Notes: generated from the letters alone by a model not told the origin. A DNA stretch of 64,000 bases from UBA1479 sp038109305 (GCA_038109305.1 JAYNIR010000003.1:1-64000), one strand, 5' to 3'. Shown: positions 54,806-64,000, numbered from the stretch's first letter. A program made the numbers and translations.

Positions 54806-56023
54806 TCAGATCACGCCCTGATCGCGAAGCCCCAAAATCTCGTCGTCCGCCATGCCCAGAAGTTCCTTAAGCACTTCGTCCGTGTGCTGGCCGAGAACCG
54901 GTGGTGCATAACGATAATCGACCTTGCTGTCGGAGAACTTCAGCGGGCTCGCCACCATGCGGACGGGGTTGGAGCCGGTCGCCGGGTGCGGCATTTCCAA
55001 GTTCATGCCGCGGGCGATGAATTGCGGGTCGGAAAACACCTGATCCAGCCGGTTGATTGGGCCGCAGCTGACGTTGTTGGCTTCCAAATGTTCCAGCCAG
55101 AAAGCCGACGGTTTCGACGCGACGATGGGGCGCAGCAAGTCGATCAGTTCCGCCCGGTTTTTCACCCGGTCGCCGTTTTTGGCGTATTTCGGGTCGGCCG
55201 ACAGGTGATCGCACCCGGCGACCTTGCAGAACCGCTGGAACTGGCCGTCGTTGCCGACCGCCAGGATGATGTCGCCGTCCGCCGTAGAAAGCGACTGGTA
55301 AGGCACGATGTTCGGGTGCGCGTTGCCGAGGCGCGGCGGATTGTTGCCGGTTGCCAGGTAGTTGGCGCCCTGGATCGACAAAATGGCAGCGGTGGTGTCC
55401 AACATACCAATGTCGATGTGCTGACCTTTGCCGGTAACTTCCCGGTGGCGCAGCGCCGCGTTGATGGCGACCGCGGCGTACATGCCGGCGATCAGGTCGG
55501 AAATCGGGATGCCGGCCTTCTGCGGGTCGCCGTCGGGCTCGCCGGTGGTCGACATGAACCCGCCCATGCCCTGGATCAGCACGTCATACCCCGGACGGTT
55601 GGCGTAGGGGCCGGTGTGGCCGAACCCGGTGACCGAGCAATAGACCAGCGACGGGTATTTATCCTTCAGCTGGTCGTAGCCAAGCCCATATTTGGCAAGG
55701 CCGCCGGTCTTGAAGTTTTCCGCCAGCACGTCGGACTTGGCGATCAGCTTGTGCGCGATGTCGACCCCAGCCGGTTGCGTCAGGTCCAGCGTGATCGACC
55801 GCTTGTTGCGGTTGGCGCAGGTGAAATAGGCGCTTTCACCGGTTTCGTTGCCGTCACCGTCCTTAAGATACGGCGGCGCGAAGCCGCGGGTGTCGTCGCC
55901 GGCGCCCGGCCGTTCGATCTTGATCACGTCGGCGCCCAGGTCGCCCAGGATTTGCGTGCAGCTGGGGCCCGCCAGAATACGCGTCAGATCGAAGACCCGA
56001 AGGCCGCTAAGTGGTCCCGCCAT
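54806..56023 (-). CDS. CaiB/BaiF family CoA transferase
   Basis: A 405-residue class III CoA transferase. RVFDLTRILAGPSCTQILGD, LGADVIKIERPGAGDDTRGF, LDLTQPAGVDIAHKLI and YDVLIQGMGGFMSTTGE are family blocks. The substrate is unknown (formyl-, carnitine-, or alpha-methylacyl-type). It is followed by the hydrolase; the gene upstream is the dead threonine dehydratase. Confidence 0.92.
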   Translation of the reverse strand: MAGPLSGLRVFDLTRILAGPSCTQILGDLGADVIKIERPGAGDDTRGFAPPYLKDGDGNETGESAYFTCANRNKRSITLDLTQPAGVDIAHKLIAKSDVLAENFKTGGLAKYGLGYDQLKDKYPSLVYCSVTGFGHTGPYANRPGYDVLIQGMGGFMSTTGEPDGDPQKAGIPISDLIAGMYAAVAINAALRHREVTGKGQHIDIGMLDTTAAILSIQGANYLATGNNPPRLGNAHPNIVPYQSLSTADGDIILAVGNDGQFQRFCKVAGCDHLSADPKYAKNGDRVKNRAELIDLLRPIVASKPSAFWLEHLEANNVSCGPINRLDQVFSDPQFIARGMNLEMPHPATGSNPVRMVASPLKFSDSKVDYRYAPPVLGQHTDEVLKELLGMADDEILGLRDQGVI

Positions 56024-56242
56024 GTTTCCTCCGTGAAACCGTCTTTCATAGTCAGGCCCCGTGCCATCGTGGGGAGAGGCCGCCTCGCGTTAGGGGGCGG
56101 TTTTATAATACTAAATTGCGGCCTGCAACGTGCACGTCGGCTCGCGCCGAAAATGGGGGTTCCGCCAGGGGCTCTGCCGGTAAAAAGACCCTATGAGCCA
56201 ACCATTGCACCAAACGGCCAATCAACGGCGGAGCGCCCGGGC

Positions 56243-57403
56243 ATGACGGTCACCTTGTCGGATATCTAAAATGCGGTGGCGCTGCTCCAAGGCCAGGTCG
56301 CGAAAACGCCGGTGATCCGCGCCACGGCGCTTGAGGCGCTAACCGGCGCCGACGTGCACCTGAAGCTTGAGAACTTCCAGGTCACCGGCTCGTTCAAGGC
56401 GCGCGGCGCCTAGGTCAAACTGATGGCGTTGACCGATGCCGAACGGAAAAACGGCGTCATCGTAGCATCGGCCGAAAACCATGCGCAGGGGCTCGCCTAT
56501 CACGCCGGCAGACTGGGCATTCAGGCGACGATCTACATCCCGGAAGGCACGCCGTTCCGCAAAGTCGGCCGCACGGAAAGTTTCGGCGCCAAAGTCATCC
56601 TGACCGGCGAAACAGGGAAAGGTCTGTGTCCCGGTATTCGACGATCCCCACATCATCGCCGGCCAGGGCACGGTGGCGCTGGAGTTTCTCGACCACGTGC
56701 CGGACCTGGACATTATGATCGTGCCCGCCGACGGCAGCGGGCAGATGGCCGGGTGCGCCGCAGCCCGGGCGATCATTCCAAAAATCAAACTCATCACCCT
56801 ACAGACCCGGCAGTTTCCGTCCCTCGACCCGGACGCCACGGTAGCGGGCGGTATCACCATCGCCGACGGTATCGCCGTCAAGGCAGCGGGCGACATCACC
56901 CGCCCGATCGTCGCCGATCTGTTCGATCAAATGGTCCTGGTCGAAGAAGATCAGGTGAAAGACTGGGTTCGCCGGCTGGTCGAAGGCCAGTCCATCGTCG
57001 CCGAAGGCGCCGGCGGCGTCGCGGTCGCGGGCTTGCTGTCCCTGGACAAGGCGATGCTCAAGGGCAAGCGGGTCGGGCTAGTAATTTCCGGCGGCAACAT
57101 CGATGCCCGGTTGCTGGCAACCGTGTTGATACGGGGGCTGTTGCGCGACGGCCGCTTGGCGCGGCTGCGCATCGCGATTTACGATCAGCCCGGCATGCTG
57201 GCCAAGGCCGCGAAACTGATCGGCGACGAAGGCGGCAACATCGTCGAGGTCACCCATCAGCGCATGTTCTTCGACGTGCCGATCCGCCGCACCGACCTGG
57301 ACGTGGCCGTCGAAACCGTGGACGCCGACCACGTGAAACGGCTAATCGAGGCCTCCGCAAGGCCAATTTTGAAGCCCGCGAACTTTCCAACACGTCGCTT
57401 TAA
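56243..57403 (+). pseudogene. Threonine dehydratase (IlvA/TdcB type), multiply broken
   Basis: From ATG 56243 the reading is MTVTLSDI, an in-frame TAA, then AVALLQGQVAKTPV and VHLKLENFQVTGSFKARGA with the PLP Lys, followed at once by a second stop (TAG 56411-56413). The frame then runs to GAKVILTGETG, where a deletion and frameshift (about 56620-56640) remove roughly 15-20 residues. The next part reads FDDPHIIAGQGTVALEFLD and VEEDQVKDWVRRLVEGQSIV with the C-terminal ACT domain. The glycine-rich loop is altered (PADGSGQMAG). A last one-base shift near 57351 ends the frame at TAA 57401-57403. At least four lesions make it nonfunctional. Confidence 0.85.
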
Positions 57404-57421
57404 ACGATTTTTCGCCCGCAC

Positions 57422-58282
57422 CTATACGCTGCGGCGCAGCGGTGATGCCAGGGGATCCCGGTGCCGATCCATGTGCCAGATCAACAGCCGCGTGCGCCGC
57501 CCGTCGGTGAGTTCGACAACTTCATCGGGGGCGTGATTCGGCACCTCGAACGTATTACTGACAAGGATCGACCCTCGCGGCATTTCGCGCGCCGCCTTGG
57601 CAAACAGTTGCGGCATCGGCACCGGCGACAGAAAGCAATAAACCATGTCGAACGCCGACAGGTCCGTCCGCCACAAGGATTGAAACCGGAATTGCAGATT
57701 GCCGCTGGGCGAAATCAAATGCCGCAGGCGGCAGGCGGCGTAGACCAGAGGCGCCGTTTCGACGCCGGTGAACGCCGCGCCGGGCCGGGCCTTCGACAGA
57801 TGTAGCAGCGTCCCGCCGAGACCGCTGCCCAGGTCGGCCACCCGCGCGCCGGGCCTATCGGGGACAAGGCCTTCGAGCGCCCGCCGCGTCATCAGGTCGC
57901 TACGGTAAAGTGGCACGCCTTCACCGACCGCGTTCCAGTAAACCCCGAGCATGAGCACGAGCGCCGCCGGCACCAACCAACCCGGAATGTCGGCCTTAAG
58001 CGCCGCCCACAACAAAACCGGCGCCAGCGCCTGCACCGGCAGCCACCACCGGCTGAGCCCGAGCGGCAGGCTGACCGCCGCAGCCGTCAGCCCCCAAACA
58101 GTACAGAGCGCCCACGGCGGCACCGCGCCGCCGCCCGGTTTGACTAGCCCGGTGACTGCCACCGCCGCAACGCCGCCCACGAGTTGCGCACCGACGGTCC
58201 GCACGATCGGCAACGATAATGGTTGCGGGGGCCGGCGCCCCTGCCCGTCGGCATCGCCTGGGGGTCGGTTAGTGCCGCTCAC
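57422..58282 (-). CDS. Membrane-anchored class I SAM-dependent methyltransferase-like protein
   Basis: About 286 residues from GTG 58282. Four hydrophobic segments (residues about 15-110, e.g. LVGGVAAVAVTGLVK and WALCTVWGLTAAAVSLPLGL) precede a cytoplasmic SAM domain: ARVADLGSGLGGTLLHLSKA, then AAFTGVETAPLVYAACRLRH, AFDMVYCFLSPVPMPQLFA and GSILVSNTFEVPN. The start overlaps the flavin reductase stop by 14 bases in a different frame. Substrate unknown. Confidence 0.8.
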   Translation of the reverse strand: MSGTNRPPGDADGQGRRPPQPLSLPIVRTVGAQLVGGVAAVAVTGLVKPGGGAVPPWALCTVWGLTAAAVSLPLGLSRWWLPVQALAPVLLWAALKADIPGWLVPAALVLMLGVYWNAVGEGVPLYRSDLMTRRALEGLVPDRPGARVADLGSGLGGTLLHLSKARPGAAFTGVETAPLVYAACRLRHLISPSGNLQFRFQSLWRTDLSAFDMVYCFLSPVPMPQLFAKAAREMPRGSILVSNTFEVPNHAPDEVVELTDGRRTRLLIWHMDRHRDPLASPLRRSV

Positions 58283-58751
58283 CGAGCTTATGATACTTGG
58301 AATGGAAATAAACCAAGGGCGGTTTTTCCCGGTCGCTGGAAAGATGCGTGACCCGGCCGACGACGATGCGGTGATCGCCGCCGTCATGAACCGCGTGGAC
58401 GACGCATTCAAGATGCGCAAGCGCGCCCGCCAGCACCGGCGCACCGTTTTCGCCCGCGGCATAGGCATGCCCATGAAAATCCGTAACCTGGCGGCCCGCG
58501 AAATCGTCGGACAGCCTTGCCTGATCCCCCGCCAGGACGTTCACGGCAAATGCCTGGCCCGGCGTTTCGAACATGCGGATGCAGCCCGTCCGGTTGTCCA
58601 GGCAGACGAGCACCAGCGGCGGGTCCAACGACACGGAACAAAACGAACTGACGGTCACGCCGACGGGGCCTTCGCCGTCGCCGGGCGCGGTCACCACCGT
58701 CACACCCGACGCGAAACAGGCAAGGGCTTTTCGGAATTTGGTCGGATCCAT
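58269..58751 (-). CDS. Flavin reductase family protein
   Basis: A 160-residue FMN-binding split-barrel protein starting MDPTKFRKALACFASGVTVV. GVTVSSFCSVSLDPPLVLVC, FAVNVLAGDQARLSDDFAG and LECVVHAVHDGGDHRIVVGR are family blocks. Such proteins supply reduced flavin to monooxygenases; no partner oxygenase is beside it. The open frame starts 75 codons upstream but the upstream part is Arg/Pro-rich and lacks a domain. Confidence 0.9.
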   Translation of the reverse strand: MDPTKFRKALACFASGVTVVTAPGDGEGPVGVTVSSFCSVSLDPPLVLVCLDNRTGCIRMFETPGQAFAVNVLAGDQARLSDDFAGRQVTDFHGHAYAAGENGAPVLAGALAHLECVVHAVHDGGDHRIVVGRVTHLSSDREKPPLVYFHSKYHKLGERH

Positions 58752-59105
58752 CACGTCCCCAAGTTTGGCTTCGCGCCGCACCCGCCGAGGCGAGAGCGGA
58801 ACGAATCGCCGAAAATTCCGGCGGCGGCCCGCCATCAATAGGTCAGGCGACGAACTCCTGACAAGAGTTTCCGGGCCCGGCCCCCCGCGCCGCCAACGGC
58901 CCAGCGGCCCGACGTATACCCCAAAGAGTGGTATTTTCGGCTCGAATCGTTCTGCTGGGTCCGATCCGGGAGACAAACCCGACGTCGGGGCCTCAACCTA
59001 TGAGAAATGCTTGTATTTCCTTATGGACTGGCGATAGCTTCGCGGTGCTGCTGGATCGCTGATCAGTGATCCTGGCCCAGTAGTTGTGCGCTTGGAGGGT
59101 CGTGA
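58752..59105. other. Upstream region of motA, no gene seen
   Basis: About 350 bases between the divergently transcribed flavin reductase and motA. No ORF is supported. GATCGCTGATCAGTGATC (59054-59071) is a near-perfect 18-base palindrome and could be an operator. The motA ribosome site GGAGGG lies at its right end. Confidence 0.5.
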
Positions 59106-59963
59106 ATGCTGTTTATTATCGGCTCGGCCGTCGTGCTGGTCTGCGTGTTCGGCGCCTACGGGGTCCATGGCAGCTACGGCGTGCTGTTTCAGCCGCTTGA
59201 ATTCATCATCATCTTCGGCGGCGCCATCGGCGCGTTCGTTTCCGGCAGCCCGAAAACCGTCATCAAAGGGGTCATGGGGTCGTTCAAAACCCTTATGAAA
59301 GGCCCACAATACGGGCGTGAACATTACAAAGAACTATTGGGCGTTCTGTACGCCGTTTTCCGCCTCGCCAAGACCAAGGGCGATTTGGCGCTCGAAGCGC
59401 ACGCGGAAAACCCCGACGAAAGCGACCTGTTCGCCAACTTTACGTATTTCCACGGTGACCACCATGCGGTCGAGTTCTTTTGCGACTACCTGCGGTTGTT
59501 GACGCTCGGCGCCAGCAATCCGCACGAAATCGAAACAGTCATGGATGCGGAACTGGAAAAACATCACGAGGAACTGCACTCCATTTCAGGCGCGTGGCAG
59601 AGCATGGCCGACGCCACGCCGGCGCTCGGCATCGTCGCAGCCGTGTTGGGCGTTATCGTGACCATGGGCTCGATCACCGAGCCGCCGGAAGTTCTTGGTA
59701 AGCTGATCGGCGCGGCGCTGGTCGGTACGTTTTCCGGCATTCTGTTTTCATACGGCTTCATGGCGCCGATCGCGTCATCGCTCACCGCCATCTATGCCTC
59801 CGACGCCGCTTATATGAACTGCATCAAAGTCGCGCTGATCGGCCACATGCAGGGCTATGCCCCGCAGGTGTCCGTCGAATTCGCACGCAAGACGCTGAGC
59901 CACCATCTCCGGCCGACATTCGCCGAAGTCGAAGAGATGGTGTCCAACCTGCCGTCGTGGTGA
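59106..59963 (+). CDS. motA: Flagellar stator protein MotA
   Basis: Proton-channel stator unit; 285 residues with four hydrophobic helices (FIIGSAVVLVCVFGAYG, EFIIIFGGAIGAFVSG, and two later at about 170-225). The VTMGSITEPPEVLGKLIGAA loop and the ALVGTFSGILFSYGFMAPI segment match MotA. ATG 59106 has GGAGGG about 7 bases upstream. MotB follows after 64 bases. Confidence 0.96.
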   Translation: MLFIIGSAVVLVCVFGAYGVHGSYGVLFQPLEFIIIFGGAIGAFVSGSPKTVIKGVMGSFKTLMKGPQYGREHYKELLGVLYAVFRLAKTKGDLALEAHAENPDESDLFANFTYFHGDHHAVEFFCDYLRLLTLGASNPHEIETVMDAELEKHHEELHSISGAWQSMADATPALGIVAAVLGVIVTMGSITEPPEVLGKLIGAALVGTFSGILFSYGFMAPIASSLTAIYASDAAYMNCIKVALIGHMQGYAPQVSVEFARKTLSHHLRPTFAEVEEMVSNLPSW

Positions 59964-60027
59964 TGGCCCTCCGAATTAGACTCGATGCGGAACCCGGGGT
60001 TTGCTGACGCCGCCCAAGGAACGGACA

Positions 60028-61167
60028 ATGGCCGAAGAAGCCAAACAACAATCGATCATCATCAAGAAGAGCAACAAAGGTCGCGGCGGCCATCACGGCG
60101 GCGCGTGGAAAATCGCCTATGCCGACTTCGTGACCGCGATGATGGCGTTCTTCCTGTTGTTGTGGTTGTTGAACTCGGTCACGCAGGAGAGCCTAGAAGG
60201 TATCTCCAACTATTTCGCGCCCGTGTCCACCTCGCAGACGACCAGCGGCGCCGGCGACATCCTGGGCGGCAAGACGATCACCGAAAAGGGTGCAGCCCAG
60301 ACCGCGACCGCGCAGGACAGCGTCACCAAGGACCTGCCGCCGCCCAAAGCCGGCACCGGCGGCGACATGTCGCAGGGGGAAGAACAGTCAAAGAAGGATT
60401 CGACCGAAGCGGACATCGAGACCCAAGTGGCCAACAAGGAACAGGAATCCTTCGAAGCCGCGAAACAGGAACTGGAAAAAGCGCTCGAGACAGTGCCGCA
60501 GATGCGCCAGCTCAAAAACAGCCTGCTTGTCGACAACACGCCCGAAGGATTACGCATTCAGCTGATCGACCGCGACGGGCACGCCATCGGGCACGCCATG
60601 TTCCCGTCCGGCAGCGCCAACATGTTCCTGCACACCAAAAAACTTTTGAAACTGGTTTCCAAGGTCATCATGACCCAACCGCAGGACGTTTCGATTTCCG
60701 GTCATACGGACGCAACGCCGTTTAACGGCAAGGATTACGGCAACTGGGAACTGTCGTCCGATCGGGCCCATTCCGCCCGCCGCGCGCTGTCGGATTTCGG
60801 CGTGCCGGAAAAACGCATCAACCGCGTGGTCGGCAAGGCGGCGACGGAACCGTTGATCAAGGACAACCCCAGTCACCCGTCGAACCGGCGTCTCAGCATC
60901 ATCCTACTGCGCGGCACAGGGCTCGAGGCGCAAAAGAAAAAGCTGGAAGACGCCAAGCGCAAGGAAAAGGAAAGCGAGGCCCTGCCCGGCCTGACCGACA
61001 TCAAGCGCAATCAGCAGAAAGCCGCGCCCGCGGCGCCGGATCAGCCCATCCTGCCCGCGCCCAGCATGACGCTACCGCAGCCGGGGTCGTCCCCGGCGCC
61101 CTCGCCCGGCCAGCCGCAGGAACCTGCCCGCCCGATGCTGCCCGGCTTGAACCTTGAATTTCGTTAG
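60028..61167 (+). CDS. motB: Flagellar stator protein MotB
   Basis: Peptidoglycan-anchored stator subunit, 379 residues. The single helix carries the proton-binding Asp in AYADFVTAMMAFFLLLWLLN. The OmpA-like domain has VSISGHTDATPFNGKDYGNW, ELSSDRAHSARRALSDFGV and NPSHPSNRRLSIILLRG. A 180-residue charged linker separates them. The Pro-rich C-terminal tail is long. I start at ATG 60028; 60001 adds nine residues. Confidence 0.95.
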   Translation: MAEEAKQQSIIIKKSNKGRGGHHGGAWKIAYADFVTAMMAFFLLLWLLNSVTQESLEGISNYFAPVSTSQTTSGAGDILGGKTITEKGAAQTATAQDSVTKDLPPPKAGTGGDMSQGEEQSKKDSTEADIETQVANKEQESFEAAKQELEKALETVPQMRQLKNSLLVDNTPEGLRIQLIDRDGHAIGHAMFPSGSANMFLHTKKLLKLVSKVIMTQPQDVSISGHTDATPFNGKDYGNWELSSDRAHSARRALSDFGVPEKRINRVVGKAATEPLIKDNPSHPSNRRLSIILLRGTGLEAQKKKLEDAKRKEKESEALPGLTDIKRNQQKAAPAAPDQPILPAPSMTLPQPGSSPAPSPGQPQEPARPMLPGLNLEFR

Positions 61168-61233
61168 GACCTGGGCACAGAATGGGGCGGAAGCGTTTAT
61201 CAACCGGCCCCACAGGAACCCTGTTCTGACGCC

Positions 61234-61980
61234 ATGCGCCACAAGCCGCTTACCGACACCCGGTTTTTTTTCGCGACGGCGCCCCTGCCTTGTCCGTACC
61301 TGCCCAATCGGATCGAGCGTCGGGTCGTCACCGAATTGTTCGGCCGCGACGCCGGCAAGCTGCATGACCAACTGACCCATGCCGGGTTCCGCCGGTCCCA
61401 CGGCATTGTCTACGCGCCGGCGTGTTCCGGTTGTTCGGCGTGTAAGGCGGTCAGGATCATTAGCCGGGATTTCACGCCGTCCAAATCCTTCGCCCGCATT
61501 CTCAAGCGCAATGATGACCTGACCGTCGAAATCTGCGAACCCGTAGCCGACGAAGAACAATACCGCCTGTTCGTCGCCTATCAGTCGCGGCGTCACGCCG
61601 GCGGCGACATGGCGAAAATGGATTACCTGGATTATCAGGCGCTGATCGAAGACACGCCGGTTGAAACGGTATTGATCAAGTTCCGCGACAAAACCGGGCG
61701 ATTGTTCGCCGCGCTTTTAGCGGACCGGCTGCAGGACGGGCTTTCCGCCGTCTATAGCTTCTTCACGCCGAACCAACAGGACCGGAGCCTCGGCACCTAC
61801 ATGATTCTCTGGCTGGTCGAAAAGACGCGGTCGATCAAACTGTCCTATGTCTACCTGGGGTTCTGGATCGATGGCTGCGGCAAGATGTCCTACAAGGCGC
61901 GGTTCAAGCCGCTGGAAATCCATACCGTCAACGGATGGCGTCCGCTCAAAGACCCAGGCATCGCCGACGCGGCGGAATAG
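61234..61980 (+). CDS. bpt: Aspartate/glutamate leucyltransferase (Bpt)
   Basis: Transfers leucine to N-terminal Asp/Glu of proteins for ClpS-ClpAP degradation. 248 residues in the ATE family. The N-terminal block is SHGIVYAPACSGCSACKAVR with Cys pattern; the C-terminal half has YSFFTPNQQDRSLGTYMILW and GFWIDGCGKMSYKARFKPLE. It is 66 bases after motB. Confidence 0.92.
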   Translation: MRHKPLTDTRFFFATAPLPCPYLPNRIERRVVTELFGRDAGKLHDQLTHAGFRRSHGIVYAPACSGCSACKAVRIISRDFTPSKSFARILKRNDDLTVEICEPVADEEQYRLFVAYQSRRHAGGDMAKMDYLDYQALIEDTPVETVLIKFRDKTGRLFAALLADRLQDGLSAVYSFFTPNQQDRSLGTYMILWLVEKTRSIKLSYVYLGFWIDGCGKMSYKARFKPLEIHTVNGWRPLKDPGIADAAE

Positions 61981-62022
61981 CGCCGCCTTCCCGCTTCTTT
62001 CAGTTCAGGCAGATCAAGCAGA

Positions 62023-64000
62023 TCAGGAAAACTTGCCCGACCGGGGGAAGCCCTTGGGCACGATCTGCCCCGACTGCGCCCTCTTGCCCCGCCACTTGCC
62101 GATGTCCTGTTCGCCGCGCACCCCGCTGCCGGTCTGCCATGTCAGCCCTTCGGCCTTGACCACGGTGGTCACGTCCTTCAACCCGCCCTTGTTGTAGCGT
62201 TGAAGGATGACGCCCTTGCCGCGGTTCATTTCCGGCAGTTCGGCAAGCGGGAACAAAAGCAGCTTGCGGTTTTCGCCGACGACGGCGACTTCCTTGGCAC
62301 CTTCGGCAACCTCGCAAAGCGCCGTCGCTTCCTCGCCGATGCCGACGTTCAGGATTTGCTTGCCGTTTTTGGTCTGCGCCAGCAGCTCGTCGCCTATTAC
62401 GATGAAGCCGTATCCCTTGTCCGACGCAACGACATATTTTTTGCCGGGGGCGTGGACGAACATGGCGACGGGGTCGTGGCCGTTCGGGATATCGACGATC
62501 AGCCGCACCGGCTCGCCGTGGCCGCGCCCGCCGGGCAGCTTATCGCCCGAAAGCGAGTAGAACCGGCCGTTGGTCGCAAACACCAAAAACTTATCCGTCG
62601 TCTGCCCGTGAACCAGGAATTTCAGCTTGTCGCCTTCCTTGAACTTCACGTCCTGCATGTTTTCGGCGTGGCCCTTGAGCGCGCGGATCCAGCCCTTTTC
62701 CGACAACACGACGGTGATCGGTTCCTTTTCGACCATGGCGTCGAGCGGCACGATCTCGACCTTCGGCGCGCCGACGATGGTGGTCCGCCGCTTGCCCAGC
62801 TCGGTCTTGGCGCCGAGGGCTTTTTGAATATCGGTGACTTCGCCGGCGATGGCCCTCCAGCGAAATTTCGCGTCCTTCAGCAGCTTTCGGATCGCCGTGC
62901 CTTCCTTGGCGAGCGCGTCGTTCTCGGCGTGGATTTCCGTTTCCTCAAGCTTGCGCAACTGGCGAAGCCGCATGTCCAAAATCGCGTTGGCTTGAACCTC
63001 GGTGATCTTGAACCGCTTCATCAGTTTGATTTTGGGGTCGTCTTCCTCGCGGATGATCTTGATGACGAGGTCCAGGTTGAGGAACGCGATCAGCAGCCCG
63101 CCTAGAACTTCCAACCGCCGTTCGATTTTTTCCAACCGGAATTTTTTGCGCCGGACCAAAACCTCATGCCGGTGATCCAAAAACGCCTGCAGCACATCGC
63201 GGAGCGACATCACCCCCGGCGTGTTGGATTTATCCAGCACGTTCATATTCAGGTTGAACCGGGTTTCCAAATCGGTTTCGCGGAACAGGTGTTCCATTAG
63301 CGTATACGGGTCGACCGTGCGGCTTTTGGGCTCAAGCACGATGCGCACCAGTTCAGCCGATTCGTCGCGCACGTCGGCCAGGATCGGCAATTTCTTCTTG
63401 ATCACAAGATCGGCGATGCGCTCGATCAGTTTGGCTTTCTGGATTTGGTACGGGATTTCCGTAACCACGATTTGATACTGCCCCTGGGCGAGCTTTTCGA
63501 CCTCCCAGCGGGCGCGGAGCCGAAACACGCCCCGCCCGGTCTTATAAGCATCGACGGTCGCGGCGCGGTCTTCAATCAGAATGCCGCCGGTCGGGAAATC
63601 CGGCCCCGGGATCAGATCGACCAGCTTGTCGAAAGTGACCTTGGGAAACTTGATCAGATGCAACAGCGCCGCGCAGATTTCACCGACGTTATGCGGCGGA
63701 ATGTTGGTCGCCATGCCGACGGCGATGCCCGTGGCGCCGTTGGCCAAAAGGTTCGGGAAGTTGGCGGGCAGGACGATTGGTTCGCTTTCCTCCCCGTCGT
63801 AGGTCGCGCGGAAGTCGACCGTGGCTTCGTCGATGCCGTCCAACAGCGCCGCCGCGACGGCGGTCATGCGCGATTCCGTGTACCGCATGGCGGCGGCGTT
63901 ATCGCCGTCTATGTTGCCGAAGTTGCCCTGCCCGTCGACCAGCGGATAGCGCACGGCAAATTCCTGCGCCAAGCGCACCAGCGCTTCATAGACGGCGACG
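62023..64000 (-). CDS. parC: DNA topoisomerase IV subunit A (C-terminal part, partial)
   Basis: The gene runs off the right end, so the N-terminus with the active Tyr is outside the window. Visible parts: YPLVDGQGNFGNIDGDNAAA with AMRYTESRMT, PNLLANGATGIAVGMATNIP, a long coiled region VLVRRKKFRLEKIERRLEVL, and a beta-pinwheel domain (GHGEPVRLIVDIPNGHDPVA). No GyrA box (QRRGGKG) is present, which favours ParC. It ends at 62023. Confidence 0.92.
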   Translation of the reverse strand, partial: VAVYEALVRLAQEFAVRYPLVDGQGNFGNIDGDNAAAMRYTESRMTAVAAALLDGIDEATVDFRATYDGEESEPIVLPANFPNLLANGATGIAVGMATNIPPHNVGEICAALLHLIKFPKVTFDKLVDLIPGPDFPTGGILIEDRAATVDAYKTGRGVFRLRARWEVEKLAQGQYQIVVTEIPYQIQKAKLIERIADLVIKKKLPILADVRDESAELVRIVLEPKSRTVDPYTLMEHLFRETDLETRFNLNMNVLDKSNTPGVMSLRDVLQAFLDHRHEVLVRRKKFRLEKIERRLEVLGGLLIAFLNLDLVIKIIREEDDPKIKLMKRFKITEVQANAILDMRLRQLRKLEETEIHAENDALAKEGTAIRKLLKDAKFRWRAIAGEVTDIQKALGAKTELGKRRTTIVGAPKVEIVPLDAMVEKEPITVVLSEKGWIRALKGHAENMQDVKFKEGDKLKFLVHGQTTDKFLVFATNGRFYSLSGDKLPGGRGHGEPVRLIVDIPNGHDPVAMFVHAPGKKYVVASDKGYGFIVIGDELLAQTKNGKQILNVGIGEEATALCEVAEGAKEVAVVGENRKLLLFPLAELPEMNRGKGVILQRYNKGGLKDVTTVVKAEGLTWQTGSGVRGEQDIGKWRGKRAQSGQIVPKGFPRSGKFS

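Noticed and set aside
54884..56269. Plus-strand ORF of 461 codons
   Set aside because: Antisense of the CaiB-family gene.

Overview
The window looks like a chromosomal segment of an alphaproteobacterium of the Rhodospirillales/Rhodospirillaceae type. The evidence is high GC coding sequence with strong GC3, the gene order dusB-ntrB-ntrC-ntrY-ntrX-trkA-HAD-hfq-hflX, a fused ispDF, a ribBA with a degenerate RibA half, a potassium-independent-type proton pyrophosphatase like that of Rhodospirillum, and a ubiquinol-cytochrome c chaperone/YceD/rpmF/plsX/fabH/ihfA/MerR block. Taxonomic placement is inference from gene content only.

Layout. (1) 1-2140 is the wreck of an integrated element: the end of an unknown gene, a terminator, and a P4-type integrase start fused to the tail of an IS3-type transposase, beside the 3' end of tRNA-Ser(UGA). 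(2) 2141-3181 is AT-rich and holds a 38-residue membrane ORF and a small hypothetical gene. (3) 3382-13009 is a cell-envelope and housekeeping run: ydcF, mltB-type transglycosylase, rlpA, dacC, tmk, holB, metG, tatD, phnP-like. (4) 13010-15140 has an AT-rich spacer, a broken beta-sandwich surface-protein fragment, mazG and a lipoprotein. (5) 15171-29334 on the minus strand holds a 3-hydroxyisobutyrate dehydrogenase-like gene, an inositol-phosphatase-like gene with a frameshifted tail, hflX, hfq, a HAD phosphatase, trkA, the complete NtrYX/NtrBC nitrogen regulatory cluster, dusB and a CcsA/YpjD-like membrane protein. (6) 29522-32660 has ispDF followed by a decayed patch: a response-regulator pseudogene, cutA, a truncated small ORF, a ferredoxin pseudogene, a candidate small RNA and tRNA-Pro(GGG). 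(7) 32813-37827 has MerR, ihfA, fabH, plsX, rpmF, yceD, a bc1 assembly chaperone and a bamE-like lipoprotein. (8) 37948-48553 has hppA, a FliL-like gene, thiL, nusB, the riboflavin genes (ribH, ribBA, ribE, ribD), nrdR, glyA, rpiB and a small conserved gene. (9) 48646-58751 has icmF with a palindromic operator candidate, hemB, cheW, a hydrolase, a CaiB-type CoA transferase, a dead threonine dehydratase, a membrane methyltransferase and a flavin reductase. (10) 59106-64000 has motA-motB, bpt and the 3' part of parC.

Functional links. Peptidoglycan remodelling (RlpA, MltB-like, DacC), nitrogen sensing (NtrB/C, NtrY/X), riboflavin synthesis and motility (MotAB, FliL-like, CheW) are the coherent themes. 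The most distinctive property is gene decay: about seven genes carry premature stops or frameshifts while their neighbours are intact, which suggests either recent relaxed selection or local sequencing/assembly error.

I looked for an exotic defence, secretion or mobile system and did not find one. The most novel leads are the integrase-IS3 chimera at the tRNA, the hidden 38-residue membrane protein, the candidate sRNA at 32414-32512, the perfect palindrome ahead of icmF and a possible ATT start codon in cheW.
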